From positions 1 to 6,588 of the forward strand of contig JBIOYB010000415.1 in the NCBI GenBank assembly GCA_044869915.1: a stretch of DNA of 6,588 nt. Reading direction: 5' to 3'. The notes under the pieces were generated by a model. The model did no database searches and was not told the DNA's origin. It saw nothing but the letters and a program-made list of their open reading frames with translations. Below are positions 1 to 5,846 of the stretch, piece by piece. Each line of letters starts with the position of its first letter. Position 1 is the stretch's first letter. This DNA is from Allorhizocola sp044869915. GTDB lineage: Bacteria; Actinomycetota; Actinomycetes; Mycobacteriales; Micromonosporaceae. Made by a program: the position numbers and the translations under genes.

Positions 1-967
1 CCGTCTCGTTGGCGACGACGAGGACGCGGTAGACGTCGTCGGGTGCGCGGGCGACCACCGCCTGCTTCGGCAGCTCGCCCTGCGCGCGCTGCCACAGCGC
101 CAGGATGCCCGCGACGGCGAGCGTGAGCGAGTCGGGCGCGGCGAGGGGCCGGCCGCGCAGGGCCTGCCAGGTCACGAGCCCGGTGAGCCCGGCATGCCCG
201 GCGGCCGCGACCGTGATGAGCCGGGCGCGCAGGGTCTCATCGCCCAGCCGGGCCCAGCGGCGTGAGGCGTAGACGAGCAGCAGCGCGAGCAACGGGAGCG
301 CCTGCAGCGCATGCATCCCGGCGAAGTGCGCGACCCGCAGGTCGCCGCCCTCGGTGTTCCAGTTGACCAGCGGCAAGCCGGGCCCGCCGTCGAGCACGCC
401 CACGCTGTGCGCGCCGATGACCGGCACCTTCTGTCCACTTTGGAGCGCGGTCAACTGGGCCGCGGTCGGTGTCGTCATCAGGAACCCGGTGGCCAGCCCG
501 GCGAGCGCGATGAGGATGCCATAGCGGATCGCCAGCGCGGTGGGCCGGTCGCCGATGCGCTGGATGAGCAGCAGCACGGCGAGCCACAGCGTGGCCAGCC
601 ACACGATGACGATGGTGACGGCCATGACCCGCCACAGCCAGCTGTCCAGCGGTGTGGCGACGTTGAAGTGGCTCGTGCGGCCGCGCGCCACCTGGCCGAC
701 GATCACGGCCATCTCGACGAACATGGCGACGGACACGACCGTGCCAAGCCCGCCGGCGATCCGCCTGCCCCGGCCCTGCAGCAGCGAAACGAGCCAGGCC
801 AGCGTGGCCGTATAGATCACGATCGAGATGCTGAACTTGAGCGGCTTGGTCCAGATGGGCACGCCCATCAGGACGCGGTCGTCGAACGCCAGCCCGGCGA
901 GGCTGACCAGGACCAGCGCGATCATGGCGAACGCGGTGACGACAAGCGGGCGGTGCAGGCGTGACAT
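1..967 (-). CDS. Polytopic membrane protein of unknown function, C-terminus cut by window edge
   Basis: The frame stays open from an ATG at 967 to the left edge (322 codons plus one base), so the 3' end is missing. The start is supported by a GGGGAG ribosome site at 979-974, six bases upstream. About eight hydrophobic helices are visible, near residues 8-27, 44-64, 74-92, 113-136, 146-164, 216-233, 250-270 and 278-293. Conserved-looking motifs are PIWTKPLKFS in the loop before helix 2 and HFAGMHALQ at the start of helix 6. A Gly/Pro/Asn-rich loop lies between helices 5 and 6. I recall similar uncharacterised actinobacterial membrane proteins but cannot give a function. After the last helix comes a polar linker and then YRVLVVANET, which looks like the first strand of a small soluble Usp-like domain, so this may be a fusion. 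The gene is divergent from a MerR regulator gene that probably controls it. Another open frame at 237-1013 gives an Arg/His-rich, non-membrane product and was discarded. Confidence 0.8.
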   Translation of the reverse strand, partial: MSRLHRPLVVTAFAMIALVLVSLAGLAFDDRVLMGVPIWTKPLKFSISIVIYTATLAWLVSLLQGRGRRIAGGLGTVVSVAMFVEMAVIVGQVARGRTSHFNVATPLDSWLWRVMAVTIVIVWLATLWLAVLLLIQRIGDRPTALAIRYGILIALAGLATGFLMTTPTAAQLTALQSGQKVPVIGAHSVGVLDGGPGLPLVNWNTEGGDLRVAHFAGMHALQALPLLALLLVYASRRWARLGDETLRARLITVAAAGHAGLTGLVTWQALRGRPLAAPDSLTLAVAGILALWQRAQGELPKQAVVARAPDDVYRVLVVANET

Positions 968-980
968 GGAAGGCTCCCCG

Positions 981-1013
981 ATTATAGATAGCGATGCTGT
1001 CTGCTATTGGCAA
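981..1013 (-). promoter_or_regulatory. Candidate promoter of the membrane protein gene
   Basis: Read on the minus strand, a perfect TATAAT lies at 986-981. Upstream, TTGCCA at 1013-1008 would be a -35 box with an unusually long 21-bp spacer; a 17-bp spacer would place the weak CAATAG at 1009-1004 instead. Long spacers are a known feature of MerR-activated promoters, usually 19-20 bp. The predicted start, near 974, would give almost no leader and would cut into the ribosome site, so the real start could lie further upstream. Confidence 0.4.
986..1002. promoter_or_regulatory. Imperfect palindrome, candidate MerR-family operator
   Basis: AGATAGC-GAT-GCTGTCT is an inverted repeat matching at 6 of 7 positions around a 3-bp centre. 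A second overlapping repeat is ATAGC (988-992) with GCTAT (1003-1007). The site sits between the two divergent -10 boxes, inside the spacer of the minus-strand promoter, where MerR-family regulators normally bind. Assignment to the MerR protein encoded at 1072 is an inference from position. Confidence 0.45.
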
Positions 1014-1015
1014 GC

Positions 1016-1021
1016 TATACT
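1016..1021 (+). promoter_or_regulatory. Candidate -10 box for the merR-sigma-anti-sigma run
   Basis: TATACT is a near-consensus -10 hexamer in a short AT-rich stretch. No good -35 hexamer is found 16-19 bp upstream (gatgct at 993-998 with 17 bp). Transcription would begin near 1028 and leave a leader of about 44 nt before the ATG at 1072. The weak -35 fits an activator-dependent or autoregulated promoter. Confidence 0.4.
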
Positions 1022-1071
1022 ATCCATAAAGGACGCGTCAAAGGTTTTAGCGACAACGAAAGTCGATCAAC

Positions 1072-1710
1072 ATGCGCATCGCCGAACTCAGCAATCGCAG
1101 CGGCATCCCCGTGCCGACCATCAAGTACTACCTGCGCGAAGGGCTGCTCCCACCCGGCGAGCTCAGCAGCCCCAACCAGGCCAGCTATGGCGAGGAACAC
1201 GTGCGGCGCCTGCAGCTCGTGCGCGCGCTGCTCGAGATCGGCCGGCTGCCGATCGCGGCCATCAAAGACCTGCTGGCCGAGCTCGACACGCCCGACCCCA
1301 ACCTGCACCACGCGATGGGTCGCTCGCTGCGAGGCGCCGTGCCGGGATCGTCCGGCACCGGCACCGGCACCGGCACCGTCGCCGGTGAGGAGGTCGACGC
1401 GCTCATCGCCCGGCGCGGCTGGACCATAAGCCCCGACGCTCCGGCCCGCCGCGCGATCGCCGACATCATCGCCGCCATGCGCCGCCTCGGCTGGGACGAC
1501 ATGGTCACGAGCATCGACGGCTATGCCGACGTCGCCGACCGGGCGGCCGAGCTGGACATGGAAATCGTTGCGCGGCATAGCGATCCCGACGAAATCGTGT
1601 ACGGCGCGGTGGTGGGCACGATCCTGGGCGACGCCCTGATCGCCGGCCTGCGCCGGCTCGCCCAGGAAAGCGCGTCTGCCAAGGCCTATGAGAGGGTGAA
1701 CCGAGCCTGA
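1072..1710 (+). CDS. MerR-family transcriptional regulator
   Basis: A 212-residue regulator with the family's N-terminal winged helix-turn-helix. MRIAELSNRSGIPVPTIKYY (residues 1-20) is the helix-turn-helix, REGLLPPGE is the start of the wing, and residues 40-56 (GEEHVRRLQLVRALLEIG) are the second wing and arm. The dimerisation helix around 60-72 is followed by a Ser/Gly/Thr linker (92-104) with a perfect (Gly-Thr)4 run. Residues 105-212 form a mostly helical C-terminal domain of unknown ligand. They contain no Cys, so a CueR/MerR-type thiolate metal sensor is unlikely. The start is the ATG that opens the conserved MRIAELS motif; its ribosome site is weak (gaaag). The gene is divergent from a membrane protein gene and followed after 24 bp by the sigma factor gene. 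MerR proteins usually bind the spacer of their target promoter, which matches the palindrome at 986-1002. Confidence 0.92.
   Translation: MRIAELSNRSGIPVPTIKYYLREGLLPPGELSSPNQASYGEEHVRRLQLVRALLEIGRLPIAAIKDLLAELDTPDPNLHHAMGRSLRGAVPGSSGTGTGTGTVAGEEVDALIARRGWTISPDAPARRAIADIIAAMRRLGWDDMVTSIDGYADVADRAAELDMEIVARHSDPDEIVYGAVVGTILGDALIAGLRRLAQESASAKAYERVNRA
1354..1377 (+). repeat. Hexanucleotide tandem repeat (GGCACC)x4 inside the MerR gene
   Basis: Four perfect copies of GGCACC encode (Gly-Thr)4, residues 95-102, in the linker between the DNA-binding part and the C-terminal domain. Gain or loss of a unit changes the linker by two residues and keeps the frame. Confidence 0.95.
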
Positions 1711-1734
1711 CGGCAGCGCGTGAATGTAGGTGAG

Positions 1735-2250
1735 ATGACGGACGAGGACGCTGAACTGCTACGCGCACTGCACGCTGAGCATGGCGAGGCGCTGTTCACC
1801 CATGCCCTGCGGCTCACCCATGGTGATCGGCAGCAGGCCGAGGACCTGTTCCAGGAAACCCTGGTGCGGGCCTGGCGGCAGCCGCACCTGATGAGCCCGG
1901 AGCACGGGCCGGTGCGCGCATGGCTGTTCACGATCGCGCGTAATCTCGCCATCGACGCGTGGCGCAAGCGCACGGCACGCGTCGGCGAGGTGTTCACCGA
2001 CGAGCTGCCGGAGCCGACACCGCTGTTCGACGAGACCGACCGCGCCGTCGAGGCGTGGACGATCGCCGAGGCGTTGTCGCGGCTGTCGCCGGCGCACCGC
2101 GACGTTCTCATCGAGTGTTTCTACAAGGGACGGTCGATCGCGGAAGCGGCTGTGACACTGGGGATTCCACCGGGGACGGTGAAGTCGCGGACGCACTATG
2201 CGCTTCAATCGTTGCGACTGGTACTTGGGGAGATGGGGGTGATCAGATGA
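1735..2250 (+). CDS. ECF (sigma-70 family, group 4) RNA polymerase sigma factor
   Basis: A 171-residue ECF sigma factor with only regions 2 and 4. Region 2.2 is DRQQAEDLFQETLVRAW (31-47), and region 2.4 is around RAWLFTIARNLAIDAWRKR (61-79), which reads the -10 element. A short acidic/proline linker follows (about 85-103). Region 4 spans about 105-162, with the helix-turn-helix SIAEAAVTLGIPPGTVKSR (134-152) that reads the -35 element. No extra C-terminal domain is present. ATG 1735 is preferred because AGGTGAG directly precedes it. An in-frame GTG at 1720 would add MNVGE but has no good ribosome site. The stop overlaps the anti-sigma start (ATGA), so the two are translationally coupled, the usual arrangement for an ECF factor and its inhibitor. 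The LTHGDRQQAEDLFQETLVRAW and PPGTVKSRTHYALQSLR forms resemble actinobacterial ECF factors paired with ZAS anti-sigmas. The regulon is unknown. Confidence 0.93.
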   Translation: MTDEDAELLRALHAEHGEALFTHALRLTHGDRQQAEDLFQETLVRAWRQPHLMSPEHGPVRAWLFTIARNLAIDAWRKRTARVGEVFTDELPEPTPLFDETDRAVEAWTIAEALSRLSPAHRDVLIECFYKGRSIAEAAVTLGIPPGTVKSRTHYALQSLRLVLGEMGVIR

Positions 2251-2948
2251 GGTGTGAGCACGCCTTCGACGACGGAGCATACGTGCTCGGCGCCCTGTCG
2301 CCCGGCGAGCGTGACCGGTTCGAGAAGCATCTCGCCACCTGCTCCCGCTGCCGCGAGGCCGTGGCGAGCCTGGCCGTGCTGCCGGGCCTGCTCGGCCGGC
2401 TGAGCCCGACCGACGTGCCGATGGCGTTGACGTCAGAGGTTTCCGACCAGCGGCTGCCCCGGCTCATCGAGACGGCCACGGCCACACGCAAGCGGCAGCG
2501 CCGGCGCACGGTCGCCGCCATCATGGTCACGGCGTGCGCGGCCGTGTTCGCGGGCCTGGCCGCCGGCACGACGCGCCTGCCGACGGCGCAGCCGTCAGCA
2601 GGCGTGAGCATGTCGCGGTCGCCTACGGGTGTGCCGATGGTCCCGATGCGAGCGGTGGGCGACGACGTCCCCGTGACCGCGGCGATCTGGTTCACCGATG
2701 GCCGCGTGGGCACAACCGTCAAGATGAAGTGTTCCTATCCGCTCGACGACGACCACGTCCGGCCATACACCTTCCGGTTGGTGGCCTTCGGCCTCGACGG
2801 CGAGCAGGAGCAGGTGAGCTCGTGGCTGGCCGCGGCCGGTGACGAGGTGGTCGTCACCGGCACGGTGCGGCTGGCCGTCAGCGATCTCGCGCGTTTTGAG
2901 GTGCAGCGCAAGGACGGGGAGACACTGCTCGTCTACGACGTACCATAA
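2247..2948 (+). CDS. Zinc-binding (ZAS) transmembrane anti-sigma factor
   Basis: A 233-residue protein in three parts. The N-terminal anti-sigma domain (1-45) carries the HxxxCxxC motif of zinc-binding anti-sigma factors (H28, C32, C35), with C3/H5 near the N-terminus as a possible further ligand. The basic stretch RKRQRRR (81-87) precedes one membrane helix at about 88-108, giving a cytoplasmic N-terminus and an outside C-terminus. The extracytoplasmic part (109-233) starts with a Ser/Pro-rich stalk. It then forms a predicted beta-rich domain with GTTVKMKCSY (155-164) and a closing FEVQRKDGETLLVY; this layout is common in actinobacterial anti-sigmas. It should hold the ECF factor of the upstream gene at the membrane until a signal releases it. 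The start at 2247 overlaps the sigma stop by ATGA. A longer upstream extension of the frame, to 1959, only shadows the sigma gene. The 3' end overlaps the convergent beta-galactosidase gene by 16 bp. Confidence 0.9.
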   Translation: MRCEHAFDDGAYVLGALSPGERDRFEKHLATCSRCREAVASLAVLPGLLGRLSPTDVPMALTSEVSDQRLPRLIETATATRKRQRRRTVAAIMVTACAAVFAGLAAGTTRLPTAQPSAGVSMSRSPTGVPMVPMRAVGDDVPVTAAIWFTDGRVGTTVKMKCSYPLDDDHVRPYTFRLVAFGLDGEQEQVSSWLAAAGDEVVVTGTVRLAVSDLARFEVQRKDGETLLVYDVP

Positions 2949-5557
2949 CCTTGCAAATAAAGGGAAAATTCGGCGGGCTCGGCGTGCAGTTCATACTGTG
3001 GCAGCACGCCGGGGCCGCATGAGGCGGAGCCGAGCCCGCGCTGCGCGAGGTCGACGTGCACCCAGATCTGGTCGCCCGGCCGCAGATCCGAGGTGTGCCG
3101 GGCGGCGTCGATCTGCTCGGTGGTCCACGGCCGCACGGTCAGCTGGAAGGGCCGCGAGCCGCTCAGCCGCAGCGCCTCCCCGGAGTCGTTGCGCAGCAAG
3201 GCCCATCGCACATCCGGGCGGCCCCCGTTTTCTTGCGGGAAGACGTAGGGCGTCTGCATTTGTTCAACACCCATACGGTACCGGCCGAGCCTGCACGCCG
3301 CCTTCGAGTCGGCGTAGCCTTCGCCGGGGCCTCCGCCGAACCATTCGACATCGGTGAACGAAGCCGGGAGCGCGAAGCGCAAACCCAGGCGCGGCAACGG
3401 CACCGTCCACTCCCCGTCGGGCTCGACCGCGAGGTCCAGGCGCACGCCACCCTCGATGCCCGTGTAACGGTAGGTGGCAAGCAGCCCGAAGAAGAAGCCC
3501 GACGGGGCGACATGCGTCTTGACGGTCAACGAACCGTCGTCTCCGTGCTCCTGCAGGACGACCCGGTGGCGCATGCGGTGCAGGCCCGCGTCGCGCCAGC
3601 GCTGCGCGAGCCGCGTCGAGTCCCACGTGTCGTTGTCGATCGGGGCGCGCCACACGTCCAGTCGGGGGCGGAGAAACTCCTGCGGCAGCGGGGCTTTGGC
3701 GGGCTCCTTCTCCGGCGAGCGACCCACCGGCCATTGACCCCAGGCGATGTCGTCCACATACACGGTCCACCAGCCGGGCTCGGCCATCGCGGGCAGGTCG
3801 AGCGGCGCGCGCTCGCCCGGAAGCAGCGGCGGGCACGGCCTGGTCTCCTCGTGCACCGGCACGCCCTCGACCTCGTAGACGCACCGCAGCGTACGCCCGT
3901 CAAGCGAAGCGAAGTCGTACTTGTTTTCGATCCCCTCGGCCGTGACCCGCACCGGCTCGATGACCTTCTTGTATTCGAGCAGGCCGGGCGATGGCGTGCG
4001 ATCGGGGAACACGAGCCCGTCGGCGATGAAGTTGGCGTCGTGATACTCCTCGCCGAAGTCACCGCCGTAGGCGAAATAGTCGCCGTTTTCGGAAGTCTGC
4101 CGGATGCCGTGGTCGATCCACTCCCACACGAACCCGCCCTGGCACCGCTCGTACGTTTCGAACAGGCGCTGGTATTCGCCGAGCCCACCCGGCCCGTTGC
4201 CCATGGCGTGGGCGTACTCGCACAGGATGAACGGCTTGCCGCTGTCCGCCTTGCCGATCTCCTCGACCTCGGCGTGCGAGGCATACATGCGGCTGTGCAC
4301 ATCGGAGTGCTCGTATGACCGGTCGCGCTCGTAGTGCAGCGGCCGGGTCGGGTCGAGCGCGCGGATCGCGGCGGCCATGTGCCCCAGGTTCTGTCCCGGG
4401 CCGGACTCGTTGCCCAGCGACCACATGATGACGCTCGGGCGGTTGTAGTCGCGCGCGACCATGCGCTCCGCCCGGTCGACGAGGGCGTCGCGCCACCGCG
4501 GATCGTCGGTGGGGTTGCCCGGCCACCGCGAGCCCAGCTCGAACCCGTGCGTCTCGAAGTCACACTCGTCGATGACCCAGAAGCCGTACTCGTCGCAGAG
4601 TTCGAGGAAGCGGGGGTGGGGCGGGTAGTGGCTGGTGCGGATGGCGTTGACGTTGTGCCGCTTCATGAGTTCGAGGTCGGCGCGCATGATCTGTTCGCTC
4701 ATCACGCGGCCGTGGTCGGGGTCGAACTCGTGCCGGTTGACGCCGCGCAAGAGGATGCGCCGCCCGTTCACCTTGAGCACACCGTCCTCAATGGACACCG
4801 TGCGGAAGCCGACCTTTATCACGACGCGCTCGCGCCCGCGCCGCACGACGACGTCGTAGAGGTGCGGCGTCTCGGCGGTCCACGGGAGCACGGTGGTCAG
4901 GTCCGGCGCCTCGATGACCTCGCCGCCTTCGACTTCGAGCGTGCCGATCCGGCGGAGGTGGTCGTAGCCCGCGCGCACCCGGACGTCGCCCTCGTCCCGT
5001 GAGATCAGCGTGACCTCGCGGAAGATGCCGGGCCACCACCACATGTCCTGGTCCTCGAGGTACGACCCGGCCGACCACTGCTGCACGCGCACGGCCAGCA
5101 CGTTGCTCGTGGTGTTCAGCAGGTCACCCACGGCAAACTCGTGCGCGAGCCGGCTGCCGAACGTGACGCCGAGCTCCACGCCGTTGAGCCAGACGCGGGC
5201 CGACGAGTCGACGCCTTCGAAGCGCAGCGCGGCCTGCTCGCCGACGGGCCAGCCGGGCGGGAGGTCGAAGGTGAGGCGGTGGTCCGCGGTCGGGTTCTCA
5301 TCGGGCACGTGCGGCGGGTCGATCGGGAACGGGTAGCGCGCGTTCGTATAGGCCGGCGTGCCGAAATGCGAGGGGATCTGGCGCTGTTCCCACGAACTGT
5401 CGTCGTACGCGGGTTGGGCGAAGTCGATCGGACCGTCCGCGGTGGACCGGAGTCGGAAGCGCCATGGGCCGGACAGGTCGAGTCGTGGGGCGTCAGAGGT
5501 CAGATGGGCGCGAGACGGGAGTCCGCCTGCAGGTAGAGCGGGGGAAAGCGCTTTCAC
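2933..5557 (-). CDS. lacZ: Beta-galactosidase, glycoside hydrolase family 2 (LacZ type)
   Basis: An 874-residue cytoplasmic-type GH2 enzyme that hydrolyses terminal beta-galactosides; no signal peptide is seen. Domains in order: sugar-binding jelly roll (about 25-185, with PAYTN and SYLEDQDMWWWPGIFREV), a short Ig-like domain (about 187-255), TIM barrel (about 256-545), a second Ig-like domain (about 560-640) and the Bgal_small_N beta-sandwich (about 650-870, with DVWRAPIDNDTWD and PYVFPQENGGRPDVRW). By comparison with E. coli LacZ, E384 in WSLGNESG is the acid/base, E447 in ILCEYAHAMGN is the nucleophile, and E335/H337 in DFETHGF are metal ligands. All are intact. It is shorter than the usual 960-1030 residues: the segment between IPSHF and PAYTN and the first Ig-like domain are both reduced. 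GTG 5557 is chosen because homology begins just after it (GGLPSRAHLTSDAPRLDLSG). It lacks a ribosome site and may be leaderless. The frame is open to 5827, but those 90 codons show no family similarity. A LacI-type palindrome covers codons 1-5, suggesting sugar-responsive repression. Confidence 0.93.
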   Translation of the reverse strand: MKALSPALPAGGLPSRAHLTSDAPRLDLSGPWRFRLRSTADGPIDFAQPAYDDSSWEQRQIPSHFGTPAYTNARYPFPIDPPHVPDENPTADHRLTFDLPPGWPVGEQAALRFEGVDSSARVWLNGVELGVTFGSRLAHEFAVGDLLNTTSNVLAVRVQQWSAGSYLEDQDMWWWPGIFREVTLISRDEGDVRVRAGYDHLRRIGTLEVEGGEVIEAPDLTTVLPWTAETPHLYDVVVRRGRERVVIKVGFRTVSIEDGVLKVNGRRILLRGVNRHEFDPDHGRVMSEQIMRADLELMKRHNVNAIRTSHYPPHPRFLELCDEYGFWVIDECDFETHGFELGSRWPGNPTDDPRWRDALVDRAERMVARDYNRPSVIMWSLGNESGPGQNLGHMAAAIRALDPTRPLHYERDRSYEHSDVHSRMYASHAEVEEIGKADSGKPFILCEYAHAMGNGPGGLGEYQRLFETYERCQGGFVWEWIDHGIRQTSENGDYFAYGGDFGEEYHDANFIADGLVFPDRTPSPGLLEYKKVIEPVRVTAEGIENKYDFASLDGRTLRCVYEVEGVPVHEETRPCPPLLPGERAPLDLPAMAEPGWWTVYVDDIAWGQWPVGRSPEKEPAKAPLPQEFLRPRLDVWRAPIDNDTWDSTRLAQRWRDAGLHRMRHRVVLQEHGDDGSLTVKTHVAPSGFFFGLLATYRYTGIEGGVRLDLAVEPDGEWTVPLPRLGLRFALPASFTDVEWFGGGPGEGYADSKAACRLGRYRMGVEQMQTPYVFPQENGGRPDVRWALLRNDSGEALRLSGSRPFQLTVRPWTTEQIDAARHTSDLRPGDQIWVHVDLAQRGLGSASCGPGVLPQYELHAEPAEFSLYLQGYGTS
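5544..5555. promoter_or_regulatory. LacI/GalR-type operator at the beta-galactosidase start
   Basis: GAAAGCGCTTTC is a perfect 12-bp palindrome with the central CG typical of LacI-family (and CcpA cre-like) operators. It overlaps the start codon and first codons of the beta-galactosidase gene, just downstream of the predicted transcription start. A bound repressor there would block initiation or early elongation. No LacI-family gene lies in the window, so the regulator is encoded elsewhere. Confidence 0.65.
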
Positions 5558-5564
5558 GCCTGGA

Positions 5565-5570
5565 AAACTA
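5565..5570 (-). promoter_or_regulatory. Candidate -10 box of the beta-galactosidase gene
   Basis: Read on the minus strand, TAGTTT at 5570-5565 places transcription start at about 5558-5557, exactly at the proposed GTG. This fits a leaderless mRNA, frequent in actinobacteria, and explains the missing ribosome site. No convincing -35 hexamer is seen: CGTTCC at 17 bp and TTCCGT at 15 bp are both poor. Inference only. Confidence 0.3.
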
Positions 5571-5583
5571 GCATGTATTCGAT

Positions 5584-5596
5584 CAACGGAACGTTG
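5584..5596. promoter_or_regulatory. Second palindrome in the beta-galactosidase promoter region
   Basis: CAACG-GAA-CGTTG is a perfect 5-bp inverted repeat around a 3-bp centre. It lies over the -35 region of the proposed beta-galactosidase promoter. Its centre is about 40 bp, close to four helical turns, from the centre of the LacI-type palindrome. It could be an activator or accessory operator site. It also contains the GGAAC of the ECF-like promoter match on the other strand. Confidence 0.35.
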
Positions 5597-5612
5597 TAGA
5601 GTTTTCGAACGT
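5588..5612 (+). promoter_or_regulatory. ECF-like promoter match facing the DUF4383 gene
   Basis: GGAAC at 5588-5592, a 17-bp spacer and CGT at 5610-5612 match the general ECF promoter pattern (GGAAC, 16-17 bp, CGT). A transcript would start near 5620 and cross the hairpin region before reaching the DUF4383 gene at 5867. A match of this length is expected by chance about once in a window this size, so support comes mainly from its intergenic position and the ECF gene nearby. Confidence 0.3.
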
Positions 5613-5681
5613 GACCATAACCTGGCACGGACCCTTCCCTGCGGCAGTTGCGCCCTTCCCGGCGCGTGTGGCATCTCCATG

Positions 5682-5702
5682 GCTTGGCCTGGCTCGCCAA
5701 GC
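5682..5702. repeat. Inverted repeat, 7-bp stem with 7-nt loop
   Basis: GCTTGGC at 5682-5688 and GCCAAGC at 5696-5702 are perfect complements around CTGGCTC. The small palindrome CAGGC-AA-GCCTG at 5706-5717 follows immediately. There is no T-tract on either side, so neither looks like an intrinsic terminator. Confidence 0.7.
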
Positions 5703-5725
5703 GCGCAGGCAAGCCTGATCCACTT

Positions 5726-5749
5726 GCCCTGCGCAACCTCGCGCAGGGC
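5726..5749. repeat. Strong GC-rich hairpin, 9-bp perfect stem
   Basis: GCCCTGCGC (5726-5734), loop AACCTC, GCGCAGGGC (5741-5749) form a perfect 9-bp stem with a 6-nt loop. It is the strongest hairpin in the divergent region. A weaker stem, CAGTC (5768-5772) with GACTG (5789-5793), lies just downstream. The run may be part of a structured leader of the DUF4383 mRNA, a small RNA, or a protein-binding site. Confidence 0.75.
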
Positions 5750-5846
5750 TGCCGTTCCCCCGTTCGGCAGTCCTGCGCGATGTCCGGCGACTGTCCACCC
5801 ATCCGGCCGCGCCCCAGCGCCGAACACCTTTCAAGAGTTCGACATT

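Noticed and set aside
311..964. Open frame of 217 codons on the plus strand
   Set aside because: It is antisense to the membrane protein and low in hydrophobic residues, with Asp/His/Gln/Arg-rich composition typical of GC-rich shadow frames.
237..1013. Open frame of 258 codons on the minus strand overlapping the membrane protein gene
   Set aside because: The product is Arg/His/Gly-rich without domains. The frame starting at 967 has a ribosome site and encodes clean membrane helices.
1193..1218. GGAAC followed after 17 bp by CTCGT inside the MerR gene, considered as an internal ECF promoter for the sigma gene
   Set aside because: The -10 part is offset from the pattern, and it lies about 500 bp from the sigma gene within conserved coding sequence.
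3056..4318. Long plus-strand open frame (420 codons) antisense to the beta-galactosidase gene
   Set aside because: It is a shadow of the GH2 gene. The product is Arg/Val/Ala/Pro-rich with no motifs, while the minus strand encodes a fully conserved enzyme.
5755..5775. Minus-strand GGAAC (5759-5755) followed by GTTG, a possible second ECF promoter facing the beta-galactosidase
   Set aside because: The -10 part does not match CGT or GTC well and it sits inside the 9-bp hairpin; most likely chance.
5558..5827. 90-codon N-terminal extension of the beta-galactosidase frame
   Set aside because: It shows no similarity to GH2 N-termini, is Arg/Pro/Gly-rich, and crosses the LacI-type palindrome and promoter-like region. 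Family similarity begins right after GTG 5557.
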